Positions 39,423-52,400 of a stretch of DNA of 64,000 nucleotides are shown here, piece after piece. Under the pieces are notes generated by a model. That model had not been told where the DNA came from. It made no database searches and was given only the letters and a program-made list of their open reading frames with translations. Made by a program: the position numbers and the translations under genes. The stretch's first letter is position 1; the number at the start of each line of letters is the position of its first letter. The DNA comes from Oasisia sp. SBJ-2009 (Eukaryota; Annelida; Polychaeta; Sabellida; Siboglinidae), in the NCBI GenBank assembly GCA_964017155.1, contig OZ024862.1, positions 1,950,170-2,014,169 of the forward strand. The letters run 5' to 3'.

Positions 39423-40600
39423 CTAGCCATGGGTGATGATGGTATCTAGTACTATCTACATCAGGTACTGCCTTTAATGGAAGGATATTTAACCTGAGAA
39501 GATTTCAGGCAAAGAAAAAGGCATTGCAGGATGTTATCCACAATTTTGTCCTGGGTGATCTGTGGAATTAATGCAGAAAAAACAGACAGATTCTGCAAGA
39601 CATGTGACAATGTCAGCCATATCATAATTAAACACTGAAGAAATCTCAATTATGCAATATGAGCTGTAATCATTGTGAAGGGACTAAAACTTGAAGTGTT
39701 GGCGAGTTAACTGGCCCCCCAAGTTGCCCACATTGATTAGGAGATTCATTGACACACTGTATTTGGAAGACTAAACGCGAATATATATCAACGAAGAGAA
39801 ATCAACCCAACTGCTTAACCCATTAGCACTCAGCCGATTTTAACGTGAAGCCTGTGGCTCCTCAACTATTTGACCTAGATGTTTAAAGATATTGCTTGCG
39901 CCATTGTCTTTGCTCTAGCGCCTTTATTATTCAATTCTCGCAATTGCATATAGGAAGTATGCATGTTGTAGATAATACAAGTACCTACATAGTGGTGTCA
40001 AAACTGTTTTTATAACTTTAAAATATGTTGACCATTTTGTGGTTGACACTATGACATTCTTATATTTTTTATAAATAAAATACTTTGCAGCGGTGTAACT
40101 TTTTTATGCTTGAATTTCTACTGCTACAAGTTGAGTTTATTTAAAAGAACATTAAATTATCTACACATTGGTATATAACTTGTTATAAAATGTTACACAC
40201 TGTAGCTGTATACGTGGCCAACTTCCTGGCTGGAGGACATTTTGAAATGTTCAAAAACAAAAACAATTGTTATTAAATTTCGAAAATGCGTTAAACATTT
40301 TTGAGAACGGAAGTATCCAAAATAGTTACAATTTAACGTTATATGTCTAGATAGGTATTGCATTTATTGCATTTCTTAATCACTAGAGACAACCATGTAA
40401 ACCGAATTCAAACGCTGTGATGTATTCGCTGGCCGGCTATTGCTGACCTGAGGAGATTCTTGGTGACCGTCAATGCCCGACTTGAGTGCTAATCGGTTAA
40501 TAGAGGCCCACCCCTTTTTAGTCCTGGACCTGCCCTATATGCCCATAGACATTTCGGAGGTATCGAAGTTTGACTGTTGATTTGGCTAATATATACATAT
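39423..40600. other. Intergenic, nothing identifiable
   Basis: No coding motif or clear repeat was recognised. Confidence 0.45.
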
Positions 40601-41010
40601 GGCTTTAATATTCTACTAGGTGGAAATTTCAAAAACTGGGCATAACGTGGCGACGGTCATTTTTCAAAATGGCTGCCAAATTCAATATCCCCGTATCTTA
40701 ATAAATACGGCATGCAAAGCAATAATTTTGGTATGCCAATGTATGTTTCAGGAGACTCCAATTTCAAATATACAATTACTTGGCTCCTATGGCATTTATT
40801 TCCGCCATTTGTAAAGATGGCGGTCGTCAATACAAATGTCCCAATATCTCAAAAACTACGTCACCTAGAGCAGTTTTATTGACGTTGTTGGATAGCTTGG
40901 TGGATAGCAATATCAAATATGTTATTTGTTATCTTCAATAACATAACAATTCGCGCCATTTTTAAAGATGGCGTCTGTCAAAGCCTATTATGTCTGTATT
41001 TAAGAAATAC
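40601..41010. repeat. Diverged tandem repeat, unit ~140 bp
   Basis: Three units each hold a CCATTT...AAGATGGCG-type short hairpin, a GTCAAT/GTCAAA block and a TCTTAATAAATACGG or related block (near 40,650, 40,800 and 40,950). Divergence is high. Confidence 0.55.
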
Positions 41011-41244
41011 GGTATTTAGATCCATCTTTCACCACATCTTAAGTGCTTCATGTCATCGAAGGGTGTAGCAGATATTAGCTATGATAGCGCCCAGACTAAT
41101 GTAAATAAAAAATAATAACTGGATAGGACAGCCTGTTAGACTTTCGTAAGTACATATACGATAAATATGAATGCCTACCTCAAAGAGGGCTTTTATTTGT
41201 TATGTTATGGTACTATCCGAGAGAGGCCATGTGGTGCTGCTCAT

Positions 41245-42187
41245 GGGCGTTGATCAGTGGGGGACAGGGGGATGCATCCCCCCACATTTAAGCCTGAGGG
41301 GGACAGCATAGGAAATGTCCCCCCACTTTTTCAGTAAAAAACATATGTACAGTCATATAGACTTATTATTACTACCAAGTGGAAAATCACTAGATAATTA
41401 AATTGCTTGGTTGGCCGCAGCGCCAGTAAATATTCGTCATGCCGGGCTCTATCATTTTGCACTTTTGTGTTGATGTATTAATAGGCACTATATAGCCATC
41501 AAGCACATCATAGATGATTAATTTTTGTTTGCCCTGTCACCTCTTGGAATACAGCCTGTTCTGACACTTATATAGCCTACACCAAACCAGCAGATTCCTG
41601 CACTTTGTGTAATTTGATCCCATCTGAGTGATGGTGGGATTGGAAAGTCCTACACAGGCACCCCTGTAACCTCTGCATCTTGTCACTCTGTGAATCTGGC
41701 AAGCAGTTATGTGTCCAACGTCTACCCTCTAAGTGTTCAGTGTGTGATTGGGGCAGGCCATGGCCCCTGTTCAAATACATGTAGCCAACATAACTATTTT
41801 AAATAGCATAACATAAAGGCCTTTATGTTTAGTCATGTCTTGTGGGGATAGATCATGGTACTACCTAGTGGCCGTAGCTCGTTTTTGATGTTGGAATAAA
41901 GAACAATGAATACATATATAACAGGTTGGAAATGGGCATAATTTAATGCCAAAAATGGTATGCACATCAGGCATACCCACAGTGTACATGTCTAGCATTA
42001 AAATGTTTTACACACAGTTGTGTACATAACAGACAAGTAAAATTCAAATATATAGACAGTACAACTCAATACTACACTATGACATCAAAAAGGTGAGGGG
42101 CGACATGCCACAGGCACGGCTCATAATGAGGAGTGATACCCAAAATTGGTCCTCTGTCCCCCCACTTTTAAAACTGGATCGACGCCC
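41245..42187. mobile_element. Non-autonomous element with GGGCGTCGATC ends, copy 1
   Basis: The ends are GGGCGTTGATC on the left and GGGCGTCGATC inverted on the right, each followed by GGGGGACAG/CCCCCCACTTTT tracts. Inside it shares GGGGGACAGCATAGGAAATG, TTGCTTGGTTGGCC and CCTGCACTTTGTGTAATTTG with one or both copies at 44,526 and 47,650. It is 943 bp and non-coding. Confidence 0.8.
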
Positions 42188-43140
42188 CTGGACTTCTGCT
42201 TACATATTTTACTGCAAGCACAGTTGCTTGATGGATTTATAGGTTCCATGTATATACCGTCTCTTCCTTTTTTTATTTGCGGACGAAAAATGAACACCTT
42301 TTTTTCCTTTTTCAGAAGTGAAGTAAAAAAAACGAATTCTTTTTTAGAAGTTAAGTTACACAATTTTTAAACAAATTCTTTTTTGAATTTGGGAAGTTTC
42401 GGCAACACAGCCATTTCGGGTAGCCAGTAAAAGTTGGTAGTTTTGGTGGGATACTTCGGTCGCTCTGGTGGCGTTTTGAAACAGACTCACAGAAATTGCA
42501 TCGGCAAAGTGGCATATCTAAGTATCTATAGGTGAACATTGGTCGTTTCGGCACTGCTTTTTATGTTTTGACAATTCAGTAACTATACTCAACCTTCTGT
42601 GATAAACTGTTGTAACAGATCTGTCTATAGATATAGATAGATAAATCAATAGATGGATAAATTGAGAGTAGATGTATCTATTTTGTAACTGAAACTATGT
42701 GGTGCAGTAGTTATTTAAATTTAGTTTGTAAAATATTTGGCTTAGAAGGCCTCTATTATGACTAATAAGTAGACACTATCATAGGCGCCACTTTGGAGTT
42801 TTGAAATTACCTATATTTTATATAATTATTGAATTCCATTGACGGACCAAAACGGATAGCCCAACTGTATTTAGGAGCATGTATATTCCTGAGTATTTTG
42901 TTATTATCATTTGCTACTTTACCCGTATTGTAAGTAGAGGATGTGTGATAAAAAATATAATATGTTTATGGCTGAATGTGTTGCTAGAGTTAGTGTTACT
43001 TCATTATTATTTTGCATATGTAGTAATTTACAACTCTACAAGTATGTATGTATCCTTGAGTAATTATTATATAATGCTGCTTTACATATAATATCAATTT
43101 TTTTTAAACTGAGTGGTTTTGTTTTGATTAAACAAATATG
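42188..43140. other. Intergenic, (GATA)-like tract
   Basis: A short GATAGATA/GATGGATA run lies at about 42,624-42,662. Nothing else was recognised. Confidence 0.5.
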
Positions 43141-43458
43141 GGTATTGTTTAGCGTGCGGCAGACTATAGAGAACCCGGATTCGAATCCTGTGCTGCGGTG
43201 TTAAAACCTTGGGCAATATTTTTCACTCTACATTGCTCCAGTTCACTCAGCTGTATAAATGAGTAGCTGGCTATAGACAGTGGTGGATATGTGTACGCGC
43301 AGCCTTTCGCACATTAATTGTAGCATGTGGCTGGATGCTTCCCAGAGAAGTTGAGATGGTATTTGATTGAACAGGTCTGCCGGGGAAGTAAAGTGTAAAA
43401 GCGCTTTGAGCAGTCCTAAGGACTGGATACTGCGCTATATAAAAAGTTACCTTTTTTT
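43141..43458 (+). mobile_element. SINE copy 2, tRNA-derived
   Basis: The tRNA-like head keeps a B-box-like GGATTCGAATCC but the A-box side is poor. The body has CCAGTTCACTCAGCTGTATA and GGCTATAGACAGTGGTGG. The 3' part has AAGCGCTTTGAGCAG...GCGCTATATAAAAA and ends in a T/A-rich tail. RNA polymerase III transcription is expected for such elements; LINE-borrowed mobilisation is inferred. Confidence 0.85.
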
Positions 43459-44525
43459 ACCAGTATCATCAAGTATCACCAGCATAAGTTTTTCTGGTTT
43501 TCGGAAAATCATTGTTATAACGATGTCAGTGGCCCTAAATTGATCCTTGGGGGATGTCTGTTTTTATAGGTAAAGTATCTCATTGTACCTCTTCTAGTGT
43601 TACAGACTGCTTATGGTTAGATGAATATTATTGTTGTGAGCTCCATTCCAATGGCTCCTGGCTACCTCACTGATTGGTTTGTGTTAAGCAACAGTGTGCG
43701 TGATTGTCACACTTGTAACTGCACATATATTCCATTTCAGTTGTGAATAAACATTCAGGTTTCATATTCTATTGGAAACATGAATAAAAGGGGTAGGGTA
43801 CTAGGGGCTCCCTGTTTTATGTATAAGGCCTCCTTTACTTTCCTGTTGTACTGGTCTAGTTCTGATGTTATGTGTCATATGCATTGAAATGTAGACATTT
43901 TCAATTAATCATTCCAAAGTAAGTGGTAATTATTGTAAATTCTTCAAAGTATTTTCCATATGTAACATTGTTATTCACCTGTATGTCTTAAGTACATTTT
44001 CCTAACTAAAAATTGCAAATCAGGAAGTCCAGCAACCCATATCATAGCCAGTAATGTTTAAAGAGAACGTCATTCTGAGTTTTCTGATTCTTCTTAGGCA
44101 TGTAACAGTGGGTGTGTGAAATTCAGTAAAAAGGATGACTGTCTAAAATATGCCAATTGTTCTGTTATTCTGAGAAAAATTATGCTTTTATAAACGAAAC
44201 TGTTGCTACAGATTGACAAACATAACACCCACTGAAACTAATGACTTGGCATGCTCTGGGTGGAATATCACTCTAGTTGGCGGCGTATAATGCAATATTC
44301 CAATTTAGTAAGTATGACAAAACATGAACAGGCATATATGTAGTATTATGTACATATACTCACACATCCCACATATCTACTCATTCACACGCAAACACAT
44401 GCACGCACGCATGCACGCATACGCACGCACGCACACACATGTGTACACATGTAGGCAAGCACATAATAATAAAAGTCACCCATATATGCATCACAACACA
44501 TGCAATCACATGCACATATGCACAT
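43459..44525. other. Intergenic, CA-rich tract
   Basis: A degenerate CACGCACGCATGCACG tract lies at about 44,385-44,455. No coding motif was seen. Confidence 0.5.
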
Positions 44526-44806
44526 GGGCGTCGATCAGTGGGGGACGGGGGGACGCGTCCCCCACTTTTCAGGGTGGGGGACAGCATAGGAATTGTCCCC
44601 CCCACTTTTCAGTTCAGAAAAATTGCGAGGCATATAGCCTGACTTAACATTCCTCTCTCTTAATAGCCGCTACATAGGACTAGCTAGACAATAAACTCAC
44701 GATATTAAGTTCCGACTACCCATCAGAAAATCGACTAGATAAATTGCTTGGCTGGCCACAGCGAGAAACTTGATCTTGCCTTAGTAAATAATCATCATGC
44801 CGGGCT
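44526..44806 (+). mobile_element. GGGCGTCGATC element, copy 2 (truncated)
   Basis: It begins GGGCGTCGATCAGTGGGGGA and follows copy 1 through TTGCTTGGCTGGCCACAGCG and ATCATGCCGGGCT. There it is cut by the CGCATGCGC dispersed repeat. Confidence 0.75.
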
Positions 44807-44810
44807 GCGG

Positions 44811-44885
44811 TGTAGCGCTTACATTTTCCCGGCGTTATAAACATTCTGATTGACATTTCTACGCATGCGCGATAAATGTAAAATC
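44811..44885 (+). repeat. Dispersed CGCATGCGC element, third copy
   Basis: It reads TGTAGCGCTTACATTTTCCC, then GGCGTTATAAAC, TTCTGATTGACATTTCT and ACGCATGCGCG, matching 6872-7035 and 26,395-26,545. It starts exactly where the GGGCGTCGATC element breaks off. Confidence 0.7.
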
Positions 44886-45064
44886 ATCAGTGCGCAGCGA
44901 AACGACAAAGCATTTCTGGTGTTTTACTATGTGCTGCTCGTGATGATGTATATAACCCCTCAGCAAAGTTATTTATCGCAAATTAACATGAGGCAAACAA
45001 GTTTTGAGGCATGTTTTGATAGCACGTGCAAATCATGTAACTGTACCCAAAAAAAAAAGATAGA

Positions 45065-45340
45065 ACTTTCAACCAGTGAAGTTCAACCCAAGTTCAACTG
45101 AAGTTCAGTTGAGCTTCAACTATGGAGGAGTTGAAATTTTCACATGCAAATGAGCTCGCGTTCAACTGTTGAAGCTCAGTTGAACTTCAACTGTTGAAGC
45201 TCAGTTGAACTTCAACTGTTGAAGTTCAGTTGAGTTTCAACTCGCGTTCAACTCGTGTTCAACCCGCGTTCAACACTTGTTCAACCCGCATTCAACTGTT
45301 GAATCTCAGTTGATTTTCAACTGGTGGTGAACTGTGGAAT
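45065..45340. repeat. Minisatellite of self-complementary TTCAACTGTTGAA units
   Basis: Units of about 25 bp, TTCAACTGTTGAAG and CTCAGTTGAAC alternating, then degenerate GTTCAACTCGCGTTCAAC units. Related TTCAACTCGTGTTCAA units recur at about 47,528-47,635, suggesting the two blocks were once linked or flank an element. Confidence 0.8.
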
Positions 45341-45744
45341 TTCTGTTGGATTCCATTGGTGTAACTGCATGTGTCGAATGGTGAAGCACGTATCAACTGT
45401 AGGAACATAGGCATGCATGCAAGCCCTGGCATTCACAAAGCATGACAACAATAAAGATTCCATTCTTTTATTTTTCATTTCTTCATTTTTTTTGGTCAAA
45501 TGTCCATAAATGTCCTGGTGTGGTATATTTTCTCATTCAGTGAGCGGGTGAAGTCAGTGCTGGATAAATTCAGCCTGGTTGCAGCGAACACTGAAAATGT
45601 AAAGAAACATTTAATACAAACATGCATGCAAGATTGTACAATATTAACATAAGTCGAAATATGCAAATTGGTAGTGATTTAAAAAAACGTTTGCATGGGT
45701 GTCTGATTGGGTGCACACACGTGTCAGTGCTTATTTGTGTGCGT

Positions 45745-46014
45745 ACGTGCGTGTGGTGTGCAAGTGGTGTGGTGTGCAAGTGGTGTGGTGTGCAAGTGGT
45801 GTGGTGTGCAAGTGGTGTGGTGTGCAAGTGGTGTGGTGTGCAAGTGGTGTGGTGTGCAAGTGGTGTGCGTGTGGTGTGCGTGTGGTGTGCGCGTGGTGTG
45901 CGCGTGGTGTGCAAGTGGTGTGCATGTGTGGTGTGTGCGTGTGGTGTGCACGTGGTGTGCGCGTGTGGTGTGGTGTGCTCGGTGCATGCGCGGTGTGCGC
46001 GCGGTGTGCTGTGG
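45745..46014. repeat. GTGGTGTGCAAGTGGTGT minisatellite
   Basis: A 15-bp unit (GTGGTGTGCAAGTG plus T/C) in about eight near-identical copies, then GCGTGTGGTGTG variants to 46,014. Open frames across it are artefacts of the 15-bp period. Confidence 0.92.
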
Positions 46015-46854
46015 TAAATTCATACTACCAGCACATACAATGAGTGAATATTTCCACATTATTTTTTGGGACAGATATTATGAATCAATCATTATACGTA
46101 TTGATGCTTTAAACTCACGATAACCATAAACATTTGAGCAAAATGTAAACATGTGACTCAGAACAAAAACAGATGCCATGTTGGTTGGTGTCCATCTAGT
46201 AAATGGACAGTGTTACATGGAAATGTTACTGCCCAGTGTGAATCAGAAATATTAACCATGTTCAGTGTGTACATGGATGACATAAGTGTAAATCTCAAAA
46301 CATTACAAAGTGGTTGTCTATGCAGGCACATTAATCACCCACTTAATGTATACTAATGACTAATGTGTGTTTGCATACATACACACACACGCAAGCACAC
46401 ATAATGTACATGCAAGCAAATGCACATGTGCACACATATGCGCAAGCACAATAGTTAATCTAATTAGTCTGGTGGTCAGTGAATATGTCTACATTAATAT
46501 TGTTCTGGATCAGATATTATGAATCATTATCATTAAAGGTATTTATGTTTAGAATTTACTATCATTATTGCATGGATCAACTATTATGTGAATGAGTTAC
46601 AAATGCACTGACATGCACAGGGTAACACCTGCATATTTTGTTGTATCAGCTGATATTCAATGCTGAAAATGTTATACCAACTCACATTCAGGAAAGAAAA
46701 CAAAACAACATAAACAGAATTAGTGATACAACCCCTAGTTCATTATCCACATTAATCTCACTTATTCAAAATAAATGGATGCATACAAGGAATTATACTT
46801 AGAATTCAGATACATTAGTAATCTGAATCAGTTGCAATGAAAGTTGCAATTAGA
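46015..46854. other. Intergenic, short CA-rich tract
   Basis: CA-rich sequence lies at 46,378-46,445. No gene was seen. Confidence 0.5.
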
Positions 46855-47280
46855 TATATTCATTCATGAGTATTGACTTGTACCTGTGTCTAAAAGACCT
46901 TATTGTTTTTACGTTAGTTAGATCACCATGCAAGGAATTCCAAAGACTTATGCCATACATAGGTAGAGACATGGCTGTAACATTCAAGGTGACACAGTGC
47001 CTTACTAATTAATTTTTGCAACGTGTTATTACCGAGATATCTTTTTTCACAAAATGCTGTTGTATATTAGCTGGTAACATGCAGTAGTATGCTTTATACA
47101 TAAACGTAGCTGTTTTGAATTTCACTAGATCTGTAAATGTTAATATATGTGACCTGTAGAAAAGAGGAGTTGTGTGGTGAAAACGACATGCACATGTTTA
47201 TTTGGAAGTGCTTAAAATAGTCAACTATATTTAATTGCGATGTAATTAATGCGGTGGCTGCCACGAGAGTGACCAAAATG
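46855..47280 (-). mobile_element. LINE D fragment (C-terminal tail)
   Basis: The minus strand reads TTPLFYRSHILTFTDLVKFK, ATFMYKAYYCMLPANIQQHF and, in another frame, SLPMYGISLWNSLHGDLTNV and SFRHRYKSILMN. These are the tail blocks before and at the WNSL motif of CR1/jockey-like LINEs. Frameshifts show decay. Confidence 0.82.
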
Positions 47281-47505
47281 GTCTTAGTGACAGTCTCCTT
47301 GACCCCTGGTTATTTTACCTACAGTAACAATTCATAATCACTTATAATTACATTTCTGTTATTTCTTACGCAATTACTTGGCAATTTACTGCGCACCGGT
47401 ACTAATGTAATATTATTTTATAATTTGAGGTGTGGGTAATTTGTATGAACATTGCTTTATGTATATTTTTATTGGGTCAATAAACACTTCCGATTCCGAT
47501 AACTG
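47281..47505 (+). mobile_element. Possible LINE 3' UTR in opposite orientation
   Basis: The sequence ends GGGTCAATAAACACTTCCGATTCCGAT. A polyadenylation-like AATAAA followed by TTCCGATTCC short repeats is a common LINE 3' end. It faces away from LINE D. Evidence is suggestive only. Confidence 0.4.
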
Positions 47506-47527
47506 CTGGCAAAGTCTAAGTCCCCGC

Positions 47528-47640
47528 TTTCAACTCGCTTCAACTGCTTGTAAAATCTAAGTCCCCGCTTTCAACTCGTGTTCAATTGCTTGTAAAACCT
47601 AAGTCCCCACATTCAACTTGTGTTCAACTGCTGTTAAAGT
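47528..47640. repeat. Second TTCAACTCG minisatellite block
   Basis: Three units of about 44 bp with AAGTCCCCGCTTTCAACTCG and TTCAACTGCTTGTAAAATCT. They share the TTCAACTCGTGTTCAA core with 45,065-45,340. Confidence 0.75.
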
Positions 47641-47649
47641 CTAAGTGCA

Positions 47650-48227
47650 TCCCCCAATGGACCCCATTTTTCAGCCTGACGGGGTCAGCATAGGAAATGT
47701 CTTCACACTTTTTCAGTTCATGAAACAAATTTATAGGCATATAGCGAGACTGATCACTCCCCTCTGTATATTAATATCCATTAGTCATCAAATAACCATT
47801 AGTCATCAAGCACATTATAGATTATTAATTTTTGTTTGCCCTATCACTCCTTGGATTGCAGCCTGGTCTCCCTGGCAGATATTTATATCGCCTACAGCGG
47901 AACCAGCGGATTCCTGCACTTTGTGTAATTTGATCTCATTTGAGTGATGACACATTTCTTTGCCAAAAGGTGGGATTGGGAAGTCCTACACAGGCACCCC
48001 TGTAACCTCTTAATCTTGTCACTCTATGAATCAGGCAAGCAGTGTTGGGTCCAAAGTCTACCCCCAAATGTTCAGTGATTGCAGCGGGCCATGGCCCCTC
48101 TTCAAATATATGTTGCCAACATAACTATTATAAATAGCGTAACAAAGTTGTTTTTATTTTAGAATTAGCACCAGACCAACAATGAATTATGTTTTATATT
48201 TACAAAAAAAGTTATATGTATTTCAGG

Positions 48228-48273
<46 letters not shown>

Positions 48274-48329
48274 CATGTCAAATATATATATTTAAATTCG
48301 CCCTACTTTTCAAACCGGATCAATGCCCC
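47650..48329 (+). mobile_element. GGGCGTCGATC element, copy 3 (degenerate)
   Basis: It shares GGGGTCAGCATAGGAAATGT, TTTTTGTTTGCCCTATCACT and CCTGCACTTTGTGTAATTTG with copy 1 and ends in the inverted GGGGCATTGATCCGG terminus at 48,329. A TA microsatellite (48,231-48,269) interrupts it. Confidence 0.72.
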
Positions 48330-48715
48330 TGCATATGCATGGCACAGTACTCATGCTCGCACTCACATGTCACCCAGAGTTTTGTCTCACAGTGTCAGTT
48401 CCTGTGACAATTTGAATTTGTTATGCTGAACAACTGGCAACTAGTGAAACTGATGAAATAAAAGTGATGAATTATAAGAATATAGCAAACCCTATTTAAA
48501 TTATTCATCTTTGTACAGGTCGCTGGCTGACACTGAATGATACATATCCACTTCTGAATCTTGCCACTGTAGTCAATCATGGGGTAACAACATTGACAAG
48601 ATTCAAGGTAAGCATTGTCATTATTTGCACCCTGTGTGTCATGCATGCAATATATGCAAATAGACTAGAATTTATTACATGTAAACATTTCAACCCAGTT
48701 TGCAGCGATTTGACT

Positions 48716-48990
48716 TGTAGAGCTAAATGGCTTAAAGGTAGAGCTTCGGACTCTCGACTAAGAGAACCCGGGTTCAAATCCTGTGTTGCGGTATTAAAAC
48801 GTTGGGCAAGTTTTCACTCTACATTGCTCCAGTTCACTCAGCTGTATATATGAGTCTCTGGCTATAGACAGTGGTGGATATGTGTATGAGCAGCCTTTGC
48901 ACATTAATTGTATCATAACAAATATTATGGCTGGGTGCAGCCCAGAGAAGTTGAGATGGTTTTTGGTTGAACAGGTCTGTAGACCAAGTT
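48716..48990 (+). mobile_element. SINE copy 3 with the best-kept tRNA head
   Basis: An A-box-like TGGCTTAAAGGTAGAGC and a B-box GGGTTCAAATCC are correctly spaced for a tRNA-derived RNA polymerase III promoter, with an anticodon-arm-like GGACTCTCGACTAAGAG between them. The body matches the other copies; the 3' GCGCTATATAAA block is missing. Confidence 0.85.
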
Positions 48991-49434
48991 ATGTAGAACC
49001 AAATTATTGCCAGTCACACATGTTTTGGTGTCCCAGACACATGGATGTTACTTGTTAAGCCAGTTTAAAATGTGTCTGATGACCGGAAATCAAGTACAAA
49101 CACACACGTGACACCATTTACACTCACTTTTGAGGTATAACTAACAAAATCTATGGTTTTGAAAGAGCTTTTTGCTCCTTCATTTTTTTTATCCGCCCAC
49201 CGATATTTGTACCGGTCCACAACAGTTTTTACCCGTCCAAATGACAGGTGGACGGGTCTCTGTATAAAGCCTTGGTTATATAACAACCTTACTTTTTAAC
49301 AGTTGTCTTCAACTGTGTGATTGTTATATCTTGACGCATGTCAGGAGTATGGAGATTCACATAAATGCACCCTTGATTCATAACATTTACAGTGTACCTT
49401 GAGCAACCATAGCTCAGCACTTATGCCTTCCTCC
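48991..49434. other. Flank of the satellite array, nothing identifiable
   Basis: No gene or repeat was recognised before the array begins. Confidence 0.5.
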
Positions 49435-52400
49435 TGTATACATCGGGTGTGACCCCCTCCTCCTGTACACAGTACACATCAGGTGTGACCCCCTCCTCCT
49501 GTACACATTAAACATCAGGTGTGACCCCCTCCTCCTGTACACAGTAGACGTCACATCTGATGTCTACTGTGTACAGGAGGAGGGGGTCACACCTGATGTC
49601 TACATCAGGTGTGACCCCCTCTTGTATACAGTACACATCAGGTGTGACCCCCTCCTCATGTACCCAGTAGACATCAGGTGTGACCCCCTCCTCATGTACC
49701 AATAGACATCAGGTGTGACCCCCTCCTCCTGTACACAGTACACATCAGGTGTGACCCCCTCTTGTATACTGTACACATCAGGTGTGACCCCCTCCTCCTG
49801 TACACAGTAAACATCAGGTGTGACCCCCTCCCCCTGTACACAGTACACATCAGGTCTGACCCCCTCTCCCTGTATACTGTACACATCAGGTCTGACCCCC
49901 TCTCCCTGTATACTGTACACATCAGGTCTGAACCCTCCACCTCTATACTGTATACTGCATACTGAATACATCAGGTCTGACCCCCTCCCCCTGTATACTG
50001 TACATATCAGGTGTGACCCCTGTATACTATGCACTTCAGGTCTAAGCCATTCCCCCCGTACACTGTTCACATCAGGTCTGACCCCCTCCCCCTTTACACA
50101 GAATACATCAGGTTTGACCCACTTTTCCTTTATACAGTACACATCAGGTCTGACCCACTCCTCCTGTAGATAGTACATGTGAGGTCTGACCCCCTCCCCC
50201 GGTACACAGTACATGTCAGGTTTGATCCCCTCATCCTGTACACAGTACACATCAGGTCTGACCCCCTCTTCCTCTATGCAGTACACATCAGGTCTGACCC
50301 CTCCTCCAGTATACAGTACACATCAGGTCTGACCTCCTCCCCCTGTACACAGTACACATCAGGTGTGACCCCCTGCTCCTGTACACAGTACATGTCAGGT
50401 GGGAACCTCTTCTCCTGTGAACAGTACACATCAGGTGTGATCCCCTCTTCCTGTACACAATACATATCAGGTGTGACCCCCTGCTCCTGTACACAGTACA
50501 CGTCAGGTGGGAACCTCTTCTCCTGTGCACAGTACACATCAGGTGTGACCCCCTCTTCCTGTACACAGTAAACATCAGGTGTGACCCCCTCCTCCTGTAC
50601 ACAGTACACATCAGGTGTGACCCCCTCCCCCTGTACACAGTACACATCAGGTGTGACCCCTCCTCCTGTACACAGTACACATCAGGTGTGACCCCTCCTC
50701 CAGTATACAGTACACATCAGGTCTGACCTCCTCCCCCTGTACACAGTACACATCAGGTGTGACCCCCTGCTCCTGTACACAGTACACGTCAGGTGGGAAC
50801 CTCTTCTCCTGTGCACAGTACACATCAGGTGTGATCCCCTCTTCCTGTACACAGTACATATCAGGTGTGACCCCCTGCTCCTGTACACAGTACACGTCAG
50901 GTGGGAACCTCTTCTCCTGTGCATAGTACACATCAGGTGTGACCCCCTCTTCCTGTACACAGTAAACATCAGGTGTGACCCCCTCCCCCTGTATACAGGA
51001 CACATCAGGTGTGACCCCTCCTCCTGTACACAGTACACATCACATGTGATCCTCTTCTCCTGTACACAGTACACATCAGGTGTGACCCCCTCCTCCTGTA
51101 CACAGTTCACATCAGGTGTGACCCCCTCCTCCTGTACACAGTACACATCAGGTGTGACCCCCTCCCCCTGTATACAGGATACATCAGGTGTGACCCCTCC
51201 TCCTGTACACAGTACACATCACGTGTGATCCTCTTCTCCTGTACACAGTACACATCAGGTGTGACCCCCTCTACACAGTACACATCAGATGTGACCCCCT
51301 CCTCCTACACACAGTACACATCAGGTGTGATCTTCTTCTGCTGTACACAGTACACATCAGGTGTGACCCCCTCCTCCTGTACACAGTACACATCAGGTGT
51401 GACACCCTCCTCCTGTACACAGTACACATCAGGTGTGACCCCCCTCCTCCTGTACACAGTACACATCAGGTGTGATCCTCTTCTCCTGTACACAGTACAC
51501 ATCAGGTGTGAACCCCTCCCCCTCTACACAGTACAAATCAGATGTGACCCCCTCCTCCTGTACACAGTACACATCAGGTGTGATCTTCTTCTCCTGTACA
51601 CAGTACACATCAGGTGTGACCCCTCCTGTACACAGTACACATCAGATGTGACCCCTCCTCCTGTACACAGTACACATCAGGTGTGATCCTCTTTTCCTGT
51701 ACACAGTACACATCAGGTGTGACCCCCTCCTCCTGAATACAGTACACATCAGGTGTGATCCTCTTCTTCTGTACACAGTACACATCAAGTCTGACACCCC
51801 CCCCCCCCCCTCCTGTACATAGTACACATCAGGTATGACCCCCCCCTTCTCCTGTACACAGTACACGTCAGGTCTGACCCCCTCTTCCTGTACACAGTAC
51901 ACATCAGGTGTGACCCCCTCCCCCTGTACACAGGACACATCAGGTGTGACCCCTCCTCCTGTACACAGTACACATCAAGTGTGATCCTCTTCTCCTGTAC
52001 ACAGTACACATCAGGTGTGACCCCCTCCTCCTGTACACAGTACACATCAGGTGTGATCTTCTTCTGCTGTACACAGTACACATCAGGTGTGACCCCCTCC
52101 CCCTGTACACAGGACACATCAGGTGTGACCCCTCCTCCTGTACACAGTACACATCAAGTGTGATCCTCTTCTCCTGTACACAGTACACATCAGGTGTGAT
52201 CCCCTCCTCCTGTACACAGTACACATCAGGTGTGATCTTCTTCTGCTCTACACAGTACACATCAGGTGTGACCCCCTCCTCCTGTACACAGTACACATCA
52301 GGTGTGACACCCTCCTCCTGTACACAGTACACATCAGGTGTGATCCCCTCCTCCTGTACACAGTACACATCAGGTGTGATCTTCTTCTGCTCTACACAGT

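Noticed and set aside
48716..48800. Possible functional tRNA gene
   Set aside because: A and B boxes are present but the acceptor stem does not close, and the sequence continues into the SINE body.
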